Origin: Deuterostichococcus epilithicus
Taxonomy: Eukaryota; Chlorophyta; Trebouxiophyceae; Prasiolales; Stichococcaceae
NCBI GenBank assembly: GCA_033439295.1
Contig: JAVTLE010000008.1
Span: 2,604,001-2,668,000 of the forward strand
DNA length: 64,000 nt
Reading direction: 5' to 3'
Below the pieces are notes generated by a model. It was not told the origin of the DNA. It saw nothing but the letters and a program-made list of their open reading frames with translations, and did not search any database. Of this stretch, positions 46,513-58,477 are shown in pieces (the first letter of the stretch is position 1; each line of letters starts with the position of its first letter). A program made the position numbers and the translations under genes.

Positions 46513-49500
46513 TCAGATGCAGAGGGCGGCCGCACCGAAGTTAATGGCCACCCAGTCTGGCTGTGTCGTGGACCACTGCAGCTGGTTGATCTCCGCCCCC
46601 GCGCTGTACGCAAGAATCGGGTCTGCGCATGGGAGGCGCATGGCGGTCAGACCCGGGGCACAATTCTGAGCTTGCGGCTGAAAGCTGCGGTCGTCCGAGA
46701 CGACGGACGAGCAGCATTTGTGTCACACTCGCCAGAGGTCCAGTCCGCACTGGGGCTGGCCAGGCAGGAGTGTAACCCCTGGAAAGTGCCACTCAGCGCA
46801 GCAGATCGCCATCAGGTCTTGATGTGCATGGCAGGAACACGCACAGCAGCGTCCAGAGCGACGGGCACCAGCACAGGGTGTGTGAACAATGCGTACCCAG
46901 GCCCTGGTCCATGGACTGGCTCATGGAGGACAGGTCCCAGATGAGGGCCTGGCTGTCGTCGCCGGCGGTGCAGATGTGGCAGGAGGAGTGCGGCGCCCAG
47001 GCCAGCGCATTGACGCACGCCTGGTGCCGCTGCAGCTCTGCGACCGGCAGCGTGGGGAACCGGATGTCCAGCACCACCACCTGCGCAGCGGCGGCGGGCG
47101 CCAATGAGATGATGGATGCTCCATTCTGGCTCAGTGATGACTGGGTGATAGAAGAGGTGAAGAGCAGAAGGAGGTGAGCCTGGAGCGATGGTCGCGTTGG
47201 GGAGCGAGTGGAGATGGTGTGAAACCCACAACTAATATGCAACTTGCGCTGGGATTTATAGCCACACATGACCCTGCCCACCTACTTGCCTGCGATGCAT
47301 GCACATGACACTGGCTGGTTGCCTGGGCATATAGCTGCAACCGGCAGAGGGTTTACCTTGCTGGAGTCCATGAGGATGGTGGCCATGTAGCGCGGATCCT
47401 GTTTGTTCCAGCCCAGCCGCAGCAGCGGCGACCCGCCGTCGCCGCTCTCATAGATGATAGTGCTGTGCTCCTTGTCTCTGCAGGTTGGAAAGGCAACCAC
47501 ATTGGCGTGACCCCAAGTGTGTTTCGAAGGAACTCCGGGCTTCTTGCCGGCCGCAGGCCGCGATGGGGCTCTTGGCGTCATGCCGGCCGCTGACCGAGTC
47601 TCGATGCGGCTGCTGACACCAGCGCACAAGCCTGTCTGTGCGCCGGCGCACAAGCGATCTTGATGCTGGAGCAGCTCGGCATGTGCCAGGGTGCTTCAGC
47701 ATGCTACCTCAGGGCAGACACCCTGCCGCCTGTGCACGACCCACAGACCGGCAGGCCAGCACCCGGTCACATGCTGGAGGAAATGACGCTTCAAATGCAG
47801 CCTCCCAGGGGTGCGCTGCTCACCGCAAGTCGAAGACGCGGACGGAGCCGTCAGCAGAGACGGAGGCAAAGACTCCGACGCCGCCCCACGCGATGTCGTA
47901 CACCTCCTTGTCGTGCGCTATGAGCTGCGTGTCCACCACCCCCCGCTGCAGGGGGGAGGTGAAGTAAATTTGCTTTGAAGATGTTTCCAACGAAAGCGAT
48001 TGGGGAGCTAGCGCCGTCAGCCTCCTCGTCGGACACGCCATGAGCTGCATGTCCCGACATCCCGCTGCAGGGTGGTGTACCGATATTGAACGACGCAGGC
48101 AAAGAACGGGGACTGCCATTGTTGTGCAGTGTGCATACATCACCAGGCGCATGTACCCCTCCCTTCGCGGGGCATCAAACGGAAACTCATGGGCCACATC
48201 GTCAGTCGAAGAGCATGCCACCCTGCAGTGCTGCCGTCCGCGCTCGCGATGTCGCGCGGGCGGGTCACAGCGCCCCTCTGACACTCTTTCCAACGCAGCG
48301 GCCGCGGGGTCGCCGCTGCCTGCATGGGCGCAAACCGCGCGAGCACCCCGAAGCCGGGCGCAGACGGCGTGCCTTGCCGCAGGCGGCGCGGCAAGTCACA
48401 CCGCAGGCATGACTTGCCGCAGGCAAATGTGTTTTTCTTTTAACTTTTTTGCAGGGCGCGGCGCGGCGAGTCACACCGCAGGCAGCGGGGGGGAGCAGAC
48501 CTCTATGTCCCAGATGGTGCAGGTCGTGTCGATGGAGGAGGTGCCCAGGCGCTTGGGGTCCGTCTCGTTCCAGTCGAAGGACGTCAGCGGTGCGCAGAAC
48601 TCGCTGTTCTTGTTCTGCAAAGGACCGCACAGGGTGCGCACGTCGGACGGACGACGCCGGCATTCGACGGCGGGTTCTGCATGCCTGCGGGCTGCACCCG
48701 AGGGCCTGGGCGCCGCACGGTCCTCATGCAGCGGTCTGTGCGGCCACGAGCAGGTCAGCTTGGCTGCATGCGCCCGCTGTGCGGTGCCGCGGCGGTGCAG
48801 CCTGTGACACAGCAGCCATGTTCGGGATGGCCAGCAGGGCCTCCCCGTGGGTGGCAAGCAGCAGCAATGCAGCAGCCGCCGCGCTGCCGCGGCTGCACAC
48901 TCTCGTGATGCCGCGCAGCTCCTGCGGCGGGTGCACTCGCAAGGTCGAGCAGCAGCTTTAGAAGCGGCAGCAACCCACATTGTTGAGCAGCTTCTGCAGC
49001 TTGACGCCGTCTTCGGTGAGGTGCCAGAGGCGCAGGTAGTCCGCCGTCGTGGCCAGCAGGTCGGGGTGGCCGGTGCCCTCCTTGTCCGGCATGAACATGA
49101 TCTTGGTGGCTGGGTACGGATGCTGGAAGCACAGCCGCGGGTCGGACGAGAACTTGCCCGTCTCGTCGTCCACTGCGGCGGGAAGGTTGGTTTATCTAGG
49201 GCCTATGCATGGGTGCTGGAAGCAAAGCCGCAGGTCGAGACTCGAGCAGCAGCAAGGTCGCTGGGGATGGGGCCACCCACGCAGGGCTTGGCTTGGCATG
49301 CCGCAGTGCAGATGCTACGGCTCAGGCAGCGCACACGTCCAGATGGCAGACACGTCAGAGGTTATCACGAGGGACTGCCCCATGCATGCATGGGGCGGCC
49401 CTAGTGCCCGTGAAGGAGATGCGAGGGGCATCAGGTGGAGACAGGAGACGCAGCCAGCATCACGACAGGAAGACGCGCGCACATGTGATGATCTCGATGC

Positions 49501-50044
49501 GATTTTGGTACTCCTCGATGAAGCTGCCCACCGCCAGCCGGAAGCGGTGCTCCTGCCGATTCTGCACGCCGCAAGGCATGAGCGTGTGACGATGAGCTAT
49601 AGCAGACATAACGCAATGCTCACGTCCCAAATGAACGGGCGGCGGGCGAGTCGTTTGATGCTTGCAGGACCAGTGCATCCAGTGTTGTGCCTGGAATGCA
49701 CGGTGCTACATTTGCGGACCGCAGCATCGTATGGAGGTCAACATCAATCATGCCATGCAAACTGTTGCCTCTCCCAAGATCGCAGCATCTGGTGCTAATA
49801 ACAATACTGGCAATGGCGCATCAAGAATGGCAGTCTTGGGGACTCACGCTCCAGTTGAGGCCATACACCAGGTTTGATGATTCGTAGGTGTATATCTCAG
49901 CCCGCTTGCCTGTCGCAGAATCGAGCCAATTAGATTGATGTCACAGCACAATGGTGGGCCTGTTCCAGTGGCGCAGTGACGTCAACCCCACGGAGGCCTT
50001 TGCCGATTACCTGTGCCGATGTCCATGTTCCGCTTGCCCTCCAT
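46513..50044 (-). CDS. WD40 protein of the LWD1/AN11/DCAF7 family
   Basis: Homologue of plant LIGHT-REGULATED WD1 and animal DCAF7/WDR68, a conserved scaffold; in plants LWD proteins act in the circadian clock. 339 aa. Exons (complement): 46513-46622, 46897-47080, 47357-47477, 47824-47945, 48501-48614, 48979-49172, 49483-49561, 49848-49909, 50011-50044; phases agree. Family landmarks are [115 protein letters not shown] and [17 protein letters not shown]. The C-terminus ends FGAAALCI instead of the usual NxxxLLRV-like ending. All introns are GT-AG. It is divergent from HisG across about 1.1 kb. Confidence 0.95.
48014..48078 (-). repeat. Ghost copy of LWD1-like exon 47824-47945 5' end
   Basis: Functional start region 47897-47955 recurs upstream in the intron; shared plus-strand core atgagctgc.tgtcc..ca.cccgctgcaggg with an intact acceptor on the gene strand. 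The copy is frameshifted relative to the exon. Confidence 0.85.
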
Positions 50045-51185
50045 GGCCGGCCCCTGCTGATGACTGCCACGACGCCAACACTGCCACCGCGCTCTGATAG
50101 CAAGATTAACACAGCCGCCCACCGCCGCCACTGCTCCTGGAGCCGCGCTGAACCAGAAGTTTGTGCCAGCGGCCTGGCCCTGCTTTGGGGCTAGACGTCA
50201 CAGCAGCGGGCAGCCGCCGCCAGGCCGGCTGCGCTTTTGGCTCTAACCGCCCAAGCCGCGAGCAGTAGTCGGTGACTGTCAGCTGCCGACCGGGGGCCTT
50301 CGGGCCGAGCGGCCAACCGGAGCCCGCCGGCGCTGGCACCGCGAAGCACAGTGCTGCAGGAAAGCACGGTGGTCACCGCGGAGGCTGCACGGCTGCGCTG
50401 CGCCGCGTTGCACGCGCTGCCTTTGGCGGATCAGACCAACGGACTGGCCTGCCACTGGCGGTGGCAGCGGCTCTCCACCGTTTTTTGCCTCCTGGGTCTG
50501 CCGGGAGCTGCAACTGCCGGCTGCTGCTCCAGAAGCCGCACAATCCCGCTGGGTGTACAGTAAGGAGGGTGGCCTGAGGTTCCCGGACCCTGCAAATTGA
50601 CGCCTGGCGAACACGGCGGTGCGCGTGCGGTGCTGACCGTCCTGGCTGAAACGAGTATCGATTTGACCAGGCTGCACGCACGGGTCTGACCTTGCCGTGC
50701 ACCTGCTCGCTGCACAAAGGTTCTGTGTCGGATGCAATGTCTGACAGGGTTGTTGCTTGCTCTCTGACGAGGTAACGATGGTCCAGCTCAGCGCCAGCTC
50801 ATCCGGATGCGGCAGATACTTGCAGACACTTAGCTCGCGCAGCCGGCATCGACTGCCCAGAGTTGCCTACGGCAATTCAAGACTTGCTTTGCCTGGAGCA
50901 GCCTCCGGACTTGCCGACAGCACATACGAGGCCGGCTCGGAAACATGGCGGCGCAAAGCGGCGTCTCTTGCAGGTGCAGCTGGCCTTCCCGACCTACGAC
51001 CCCGGCAGGAAGTTGTACAATGATCGTCATAAGTACCATCTCGGTCCTCGTGCCGCTCGGAAGTCCGTACCTGCTTCACGCCAGCGCCTGCCTGGCGATT
51101 GATTTCGTGGACGATCCGCAGTACGGCAGATGAATCTGTAGGGCTGTGCGCGGCAGACGAGCTGACAGAACAGGTGTCTCGTCAC
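50045..51185. promoter_or_regulatory. Divergent region LWD1-like / HisG; may hide HisG exon 1
   Basis: About 1.1 kb between divergent genes. The first HisG coding exon must lie in or near here because the frame of the first recognised exon has no ATG; the ATG at 50778 is a candidate but no phase-consistent donor was found. Confidence 0.35.
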
Positions 51186-51201
51186 GTTGCCTCTTTCTCA
51201 G

Positions 51202-53775
51202 CTGATCCTGGTGCCGCGCAGGCCCGCAATCGGGCGCAGCTGCCTGCCGGCACACACCTGCGCCACGCTTGGCGCACCTTTCCAGGCTGCGGCATTGCGC
51301 CACCGGCGCCCTGCCAGCTGGCCTACGGCAGCCCGTGGACCGCTGAAGATACACGCCGTTTCCACAGCGGTGCCTGCGGGTCAGACGGCAGATGCGGCGG
51401 CGCTGAACCGCGCATTCCGCAGCGGCGATGCCGGCGACGGCGCCCCAGTCGTCCGCTTTGGGTGAAACGTCTGCATGGCTGATATCATGTATACCGCGCC
51501 TGGTGAACGGTTCGAGTCGAGGCCGAACTCCAGCGTCCGGTTGGTTCCCTCCAACGTGCAGGTTCCCAAAGGGCTCGCTGCAAAAGAGCACCCAGGACCT
51601 CTTTGCGCGGGCAGGGTTCAAGCTCAACATATCTGAGCGCGGCTACTTTCCTAGCATTGATGATGTGGAGCTGTCGATGGTGCTTTTCCGCTCCCAGGAG
51701 ATCAGGCGAGTGTTCCGCTTCCCGCCTGCTATCTTTTGCACAACCGTGTGTATGGTGCACTCCTTCGCAGCTCCGGCTATGCGACACTCACAAGCGCATG
51801 GTGGTTGCAGCCGGTACGTCGAGGACGGCGTGCTGGACTGCGGCATTTGCGGCAAGGACTGGATCGTGGAGTCCGGCGCGGATGTGGTTGAGGTGTGACA
51901 CTTGCTTCAAAGCTCCAAGCAAACACCGCGCTCAAGTGGCCTTGCCGCAAAGACGTGAGAAACCTTGCAAAGACGAGCGAAAACAGTTCCTTGCTGCCAA
52001 CGAGCCGGCGTCCAGCGACATGCCCGCGGAGTCGGCTTTGCTCTGCCGAATCACTCCGCACGCCTCCCGCGCTGCAGGTGTGCGAGCTGCGGTACAGTAA
52101 GGCGACCAGCAACCCAGCGCGCTGGGTGCTGGCGGTACCGGAGGACAGCCCCGTGCAGTGCGCTGAGGACCTGGCCGGCACCATCGTGGCCAGCGAGCTC
52201 GTGGAGACCACAAAAAAGTAGGGGCCGCCCCTCCTCTTGCCTCGAAAGCTGACGAAATCTGGACCCGAAATCAAATCCGAAAGCGAAACCGTTACCTGCT
52301 TTGTGGTGCAGCAGTGCGGCAAAGTTTTAGCGATGCTGAGGTCGAAAAGCACAGGGGCACTGCTCGCTTGCTCATTTCGATCGAGCTCTGGTCTTGCGCC
52401 GCAGATTCTTTGCAGACAGGAACATCGCAGTGCGGAAAGTCGAGTTCTCATGGGGCGCAACAGAGGTGGGCATGGCTGACAGTCCTATGTGGCTCGAGCC
52501 TTCCAGCCCAGTACTGTACTTCCTGTTCCAACCCACGCTCCTGCTATGCCTCGCTAGTGTGCGCTGGCTCTCCTCCGACTTCAGAAGTGCATTTGCTCGC
52601 CACTGTATGCATCAGAGCAACTTTGACGTCGCCGTGCAGGTGAAAGCCAGCCTGCCGGGCATTGGCGGCATTGTGGACATCACCGAGACAGGCTCGAGCC
52701 TGGTCGCCAACAACCTCAGGGTGCGGCTGGTCTGAGGCAGCTCTGAGGACTTGCAAACATTCCATCAATGCAGTTTGTCCTGCCGGTGGCTCGGACAGTT
52801 GCTGCTTCACCAAGCATCGCAAGCCTGCTGCGGCGATGTCGCCGTGGGCCGCCCTCACTCGGCAGGTAGTCCTGGTGTTGATGCCAGACGCGGCCGCGTC
52901 GCAGGTGGTCGACACCATCCTGAGCAGCACCACACGGCTGGTGGCGAACAAGGCGGTGTGGGCAGACCCCGCCAAGCGGCAGAAGATTGAGGACGTGGCG
53001 CTTCTCCTGCAGGTCGGGCCTTCCTGCTGTGCTGAGCATGCCATGTCAGGTGAAAGGCGCAGAACGGCTGGGCGTGGGTGAACGCACGGAAAGGCCGTCC
53101 TGCAGGTCCAGTCTCCAGGCGAGGTCGTGCCCTTTTGTGCGCGGTCGTTCACATTGCTACACTTGTTGGACAGGCTGCCATCGACGGGCGCACGAAGGTC
53201 GGCCTCAAGATGAACCTGCACAGCAGCAAGCTGGGAGAGGTGAGGACGAATTCCGTCCTGATTCTGAGAATGCACATCCTGCTTCCGAGCGATGCATTTG
53301 ATACTTTGTTGAACTGGTGTCGTATCATGTGCCACGCTCTGATCGATCGGAAGACACTGATACTACTTGCGGCTCAGGTCACCGCCGAGCTGCCGTCTTC
53401 GCAAGGCAAGCAGTCGCCGACCGTGAGCCCGCTGCTCGAGGAAGGCTACGTCGCGGTGCGAGACCAGTGCCTCCAGCTGCTGCTGCTCGCCACACAAATG
53501 ACCGTGTCTGGTTTGCGTGCTGATTTGCACGGCATCAGGCTGCGATTTTACCCTCCTAGAATTTGGACCCGCATCCTGATCAAGGTTCTGCAGGTCGTGG
53601 ACGGCTGTCTCAATCGATCTGCGCTTTACACTATTGCGAACAGGGCACTGACCGTGTTGCCAGTGCACAGGTGGAGATCATCGTGGAGGAAGCGACTGCG
53701 CGGCGGCTCATCCCATTCTGCCGCCGTCTCGGAGCAACAGGAATTTTAACATACCCCATCCGGATGGAGTGCTGA
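51202..53775 (+). CDS. HISN1: ATP phosphoribosyltransferase (HisG), plastid histidine synthesis
   Basis: Catalyses the first, feedback-regulated step of histidine biosynthesis (ATP + PRPP to phosphoribosyl-ATP). Exons: ~51202-51461, 51562-51705, 51811-51892, 52078-52217, 52405-52465, 52640-52720, 52905-53012, 53174-53239, 53378-53455, 53671-53775; phases agree from the first donor on. The first exon gives an Arg/Ala-rich presequence ending APVVRFG, which splices into [19 protein letters not shown]. Then come [37 protein letters not shown], the PRPP loop [11 protein letters not shown], and a C-terminal HisG_C-type regulatory domain ([41 protein letters not shown]). It is thus the long, histidine-regulated form. 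Intron 2 has a GC donor at 51706-51707, the only choice that keeps the frame. The initiating exon is not identified. Confidence 0.92.
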
Positions 53776-54377
53776 TGCCAGAGGGTGTCTGGCCTCGAGA
53801 AATTTGTGAGTCTGGGCGGTGTCTGGTTCTGTGCTGGAACACTCGATGCACGACCAGCGTGCAACAATTTTGCTGTACAGTAGTGGCAGCGGCAGCGATA
53901 GTGCACGCTGCCAATGTGCATTCGTGAAGCGAAGTCGAGACCGTCAAGATATTCACAGTCGGGTGGCGATGTCCGCACCGCAACGCAGATGACACGTCTT
54001 GGAGGCAGCCGGCCTACTGCAGCTCGGTGGGCAATTTTTGCATGTCCAGAGAAATTGGCCGCCCTGCAATGCACAAACAAGCCTAAACCCTTTCCTGTCA
54101 GAGCAAGCCTTGCGAATTCTGGAGCCTTCACTTTACCAATTCGCAAGTGATTTGATATAAATACTGCCAGTTGGGTATTGAACACCTCTAGGCTACTTTT
54201 GGTGACGCTTTCGCTGTTGGCCTCCGAGTCTGACCGGTTTCCGACCATTCTTCCTTGCAAACCGACCGGCAACTTCAATCATCTAATTGCTGGACTGCAG
54301 CAGAGCTACAGAGCACTGCGCTCCGCAAGCTTTGGCTTCGTAACGCGCATCTACCGACCTCTGGTCGGCGCTGCGGC
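53776..54377. other. Spacer HisG 3' end / PSMA7 5' end
   Basis: 0.6 kb between two plus-strand genes; holds the HisG 3' UTR and the proteasome subunit promoter. Nothing else recognised. Confidence 0.4.
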
Positions 54378-57158
54378 ATGTCTCGCTATGACAGAGCCAT
54401 CACAGTCTTCTCGCCAGACGGGCATCTGTGAGTGGTCGCCGCGCTCCCGCCTTGCGCTTTCTGCATGCTGTGTGTCACCCGTGCTGAGCGAGGCTGGCAC
54501 CCGTGCTGTGTGCACACCATCCGGACACCGACCACATCCAAAACCATTGCTGCGTCCATGTGCTGCAGTCCCACATGTATCATGCACTGCTCAGAGCAGT
54601 CCAGTGATGCTGAAGTCGTGAGCGACCTGTTCCTCATCGAAGCCTCCTTCCACATGCAGGTTCCAGGTGGAGTATGCGCTCGAGGCGGTGCGGCGAGGCA
54701 CTCTGGCAGTCGGAGTGCGCGGCACCGATTGCGTCGTGCTAGGTGGGCCGTTTTTCTGGCTCGGTGCAACATCAGGATGCAGGTCTCAGCTTCGCATGGC
54801 CACAGGCTTGCACCCGCGACGGCTTGCCGACACCCCTCCAAGTTGTGCATCCATTGAGTGAAAAACCCACGTCCACAGCGGCAGGGTGACGTCCCGCGTT
54901 TGGGAGCGACCCATGCTGTGAGGTGCACCACGGCGAGATGCAAAGAGTGTACTGCGCAGGCGCGGAGCGGAAAAGCGCCGCAAAGCTGCAGGACGCCCGA
55001 AGCGCGCGGAAGATGGTGAAAGTGGACGACCACATCAGCCTGGCGTTTGCAGGACTTACCGCAGACGCGCGTGTGCTCATCAACAAAGGCGAGCGTGCAT
55101 CGGCTTGTGGACCTGCGTTTAAGGGACGAGGAGAGGGGAAAAGGGGATTAGGGGGGGNCTGCTCTGAGAGCTCTGCGAACGGTCCGGCAGGCCCCCGTGC
55201 AGCACATGCACCATCTGGCTCGCTGATCGGTGCGCCTGGGCCCGATCCGCAGTGCAGCATGCGCCACAGAGCTGCCGGGAGACGCTGGGCAAGCCGGTCA
55301 GCGGCTTGGTTTGCGGCTGAGCCAACCTCCGCGCGATTGCCTGCAACCAGTTGCAAGCCCCTGTCCTGGGATGGCGCTGGAGTCGCGCAGCATGGGTGGT
55401 GTCGCACAGTCACCGGCTGATGCTGGAGTAGTGCTGGAGCTGGTTGCTGAAAGGCCCGAACCTGTTTTGTTGCCTGCCTGTGTCCCCCTGACACGAACTG
55501 GCCTCGGGCATCGCGCAGCACGGGCTGCCGGCTGACCGTGGACGACCCGGGTCGTGTCGAGTGCCGGGCCCGCTACATCGCCGGCATCCACCAGCGACAC
55601 CGATTGGTCACCGACCTCATCAATTGTGTTGGCATCGCGCAGCGCGGGTGGAGTCGCAGAGCTACCGGCTGACGCTGGACGAGCCGGTGGGTGTGGAGTA
55701 CCTGGCCCGCCACATCGCCGGCATCCAGCAGAAGTACACACAGTCAGGCGGCGTGCGCCCCTTCGGCATCTCGACACTCGTCGCAGGTGGCGTGTCGGGA
55801 TCATCTGTTGGAGCTTCCTCCTGTGAAAGCAAGCCACTCGAGGGGAAGGCAGCTGGCAGGCTTGGGGATGTGTGCTTTCGCGCTCCCCCAGGGTGGGCAC
55901 CCACCCCCGGCGCAGGCGCAGGCCGAGATTCAGCTGCACGTTGTTTGTTTCACCGGGAGGTGCCCTGCTGGCACGCACCCGATCTGCAACAGCGTCAGTA
56001 CAGCAGTGCACATGGACGATTTGCAATGCGCACGGTCTTGCTGCATTGCCGTCGCACACCCGGGCCCGCACGGCAACAAGGCCGGTCAATGCCAGAGCGC
56101 ACATCGAGGCGAGAGTTCCGAGTTCCGGAGTCCGGAACGCTAAACCCTAAACTCTCCACGAGCAGGGTTCGACCCGGAGGGCAAGCCGTGCCTGTACCAG
56201 ACGGACCCCAGCGGCACCTTCTCCGAGTGGACCGCCAACGCCATCGGGCGCAACTCCAAGACGGTGGGACCACCACCGTCCATTTTCGCAAACCTCCACA
56301 TGCGCCTGTTTTGCCGTCCATTGGTCTCGGCAGACGCGCAGCCGGTCGACCGGAAAACTTCATTTTAAAATTGGAAAAAACCATGTTTTTCGGCGCAGTC
56401 AGGCCTTTTTCCCCAGGCCGAGCAGCTGGCTGCCGTGTACCGCAAATGGCGCAATCTATCAGATGCACATGTTGAGCGGCGCTGGTCCTGGGTCTCCGCA
56501 GGTGCGCGAGTACCTGGAGAAGCATTACGAGGAGACGAGCGGCGACGCGACCGCCAAGCTGGCGCTCAAGGCGCTGACGGAGACAGTGGAGGCGTCGGCC
56601 AAGAACATCGAGGTGGCTGTCACCACCAAGACCGGCGGTGAGCGTTCGGGACTGGGGATCATCCGTGTGCAGTGAGTGTGTGGTTGATGCGTTTATTTCT
56701 GTCATCCTCTGTTGCGGCTGGCAGGTTGCAGGTGGTGGGTTTAGGGTTTAGGATCTAGGGTCGTGACGAGCCGGCGTCGGCACAGCGGCGGCAGCCTGTA
56801 CATTGGGCAACTACCGGCGCAGAATCCGAGCGCCTCCGCCTCATCCCAACCAGAGGCCTGGACACGCAGGGCCGTCGCTGTTTGGTGCCGCCAGTGGCCA
56901 CTGCCACCACCGGGCATTCCACGGCTGCAGGCCTGCGGTCAGATGGGACAGCTCAAACAGCCTCCCATCCCGAAGCTAGCCAGAGCCCTGAACCGCTACA
57001 CCCTGAACCAAAAGCAACCTTGCGATGCAGGCCTGAAGTTTCTGTCGGACGAGGAGGTGGATGCGCTGCTGGAGGCCATCAAGTCGGAGAAGGAGGCGGC
57101 AGACGCGGCTCGCCGCGGCGGTGGCGGCGGCGCCACGACGCCGGCGGCGGGCAGCTGA
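54378..57158 (+). CDS. PAD1: 20S proteasome subunit alpha type-7 (PAD)
   Basis: Structural alpha-ring subunit of the 20S proteasome, 255 aa, the expected size. Exons: 54378-54427, 54660-54742, 54960-55088, 55643-55786, 56166-56263, 56502-56637, 57031-57158; all phases agree. The alpha signature [19 protein letters not shown] spans the first splice. Further landmarks are [93 protein letters not shown] and a C-terminal helix ([19 protein letters not shown]) followed by a short Gly/Ala tail. Intron 3 has a GC donor (55089-55090) and contains an N base (55158) and ghost copies of exon 4. Confidence 0.97.
55265..55600 (+). repeat. Three ghost copies of PSMA7 exon 55643-55786 in intron 3
   Basis: The acceptor and first half of exon 4 are repeated upstream: 55506-55600 (best; shares catcgcgcagc, ccggctgac, ggcccgc and catcgccggcatcca), 55372-55441 (older; shares tcgcgcagc, accggctgatgctgga) and 55265-55303 (faint; gagctgccgggagacgctgg). 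The best copy keeps an AG acceptor but has lost 12-13 bases and is out of frame. Confidence 0.92.
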
Positions 57159-57996
57159 CCGGGAGGGTCGGAGCGCGCCGCTGCAGCAGCGGCGGCGCTG
57201 CAGCGCCCGGCAGCCGGCAGCTGGTTTTACTGTCCGTTCTGCATGTGACGCAGCGATGCCCCACGCCGGCAGCCGCCAGCTGTTGGTCAGAACACAGCGT
57301 AGCAGATGCACGCGGCGCCGCAGTGGTGGCGGCGGCGGCGGGCAGCAGCGGCGGCGGCCACCGCCAGCTGACTCCCGGTCGGGAATGCACGCGGCGTCTG
57401 TTGTTGCCGCCAGACAGCGATGCCGGCGGCTGCGCGGCATTCCGCTGGGCCGCCGCAGGGCCAACTGTTGCCGGCTGGTGCATCCCGCTGCTGTTGTCCT
57501 GACACAGCATGGTGGCATCGCCATGCATGTTGGCACTGCTGCCTGCTACGCCATTGGCCATGAACACTGCTGTGTCTAACATTCTGGTTTACAGCAGAAC
57601 CGGCTGTTTTGTGTCCGGTCGGCAGCGGAGCCGGCGCTCCTGTGCCCTCACGGACTGGACCCCACGAATGGAATTCCTCGGTTGCCCGCTGGATCCTCTG
57701 GTACTCTGGGGTTGCACGTGCGGTTGGAATCGGAAGCCTTACGACTATCCCAGGTGCTCCAGCTCGACAATTGCAGGAGGTCAGATATTTATAGGTGTAT
57801 GAAGCCGGACAAAGCCGCAAGGCCCAGGCATAGCGCAGTGCAACAAGCAATTCTAGGCAGTGAAGGCCACAATCCAACGCTGCAGGTACTGCACCAGAAA
57901 GTGAATAAGTAGGTCGTGCAACCTACAAAAAATCTGAGATATACAACCTTCTCAGGAGAGTCTTTAACCAATGGTAGGCAGTGTGCTGCCGCCGCC
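57159..57996. other. PSMA7 3' region
   Basis: 0.8 kb after the PSMA7 stop; GGC-rich first half, then mixed composition. No exon recognised. Confidence 0.4.
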
Positions 57997-58407
57997 ATGG
58001 ACAAAAGCGAGGCGGCGGCGGTGCTTGTCAGTCTTCTCGCATTACTTGGCTACACACTTGCAGCGCTGGCGCTGCAACGGGCACTCCCTGCATCGACTGC
58101 GAGAGGCCTTATCTCAGGGGTGCGCCCCCAGGAGCAGCCGGAGGCAGGCCAGGGCAGTTGCAGGGGGGGACTTGTTTGTCTTGCAGTCCATCATGCGCCC
58201 TGGCCCAGCAGCTTGGCCGACCAGACCTGCTGCTTGAACTTGGAGGCCCCCGCAATCGGGTTGTCCCACTCCTGCGTCGATCATGAGCGACGTTATTCAC
58301 AGCAGTGCATTGTGTGTCCATTCTTTGCCGCAGGACCACAGAAGGCCACAACGTGCTCCATTATGCATCCCACAACAGCAGGGACTGGACGCAGGCGACT
58401 GCCGTAG
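57997..58407 (+). CDS. Possible small protein with hydrophobic N-terminus
   Basis: Open frame of 136 codons starting in a strong context (gccgccATGg). The first 35 residues (MDKSEAAAVLVSLLALLGYT then LAALALQRALP) look like a real membrane segment; the rest is unconvincing and may be intron, because a better peptide (GHNVLHYASHNSRDW) lies in another frame after an acceptor at 58331 and stops at 58430. I could not find a phase-consistent spliced model. No family recognised. Confidence 0.3.
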   Translation: MDKSEAAAVLVSLLALLGYTLAALALQRALPASTARGLISGVRPQEQPEAGQGSCRGGLVCLAVHHAPWPSSLADQTCCLNLEAPAIGLSHSCVDHERRYSQQCIVCPFFAAGPQKATTCSIMHPTTAGTGRRRLP

Positions 58408-58477
58408 CGGTTTCGAAGCATGTCATTTAGTGCAGCCACGTGACGTCAAGGCAGCAGAAGGGGTTGCCAATGCGTGC

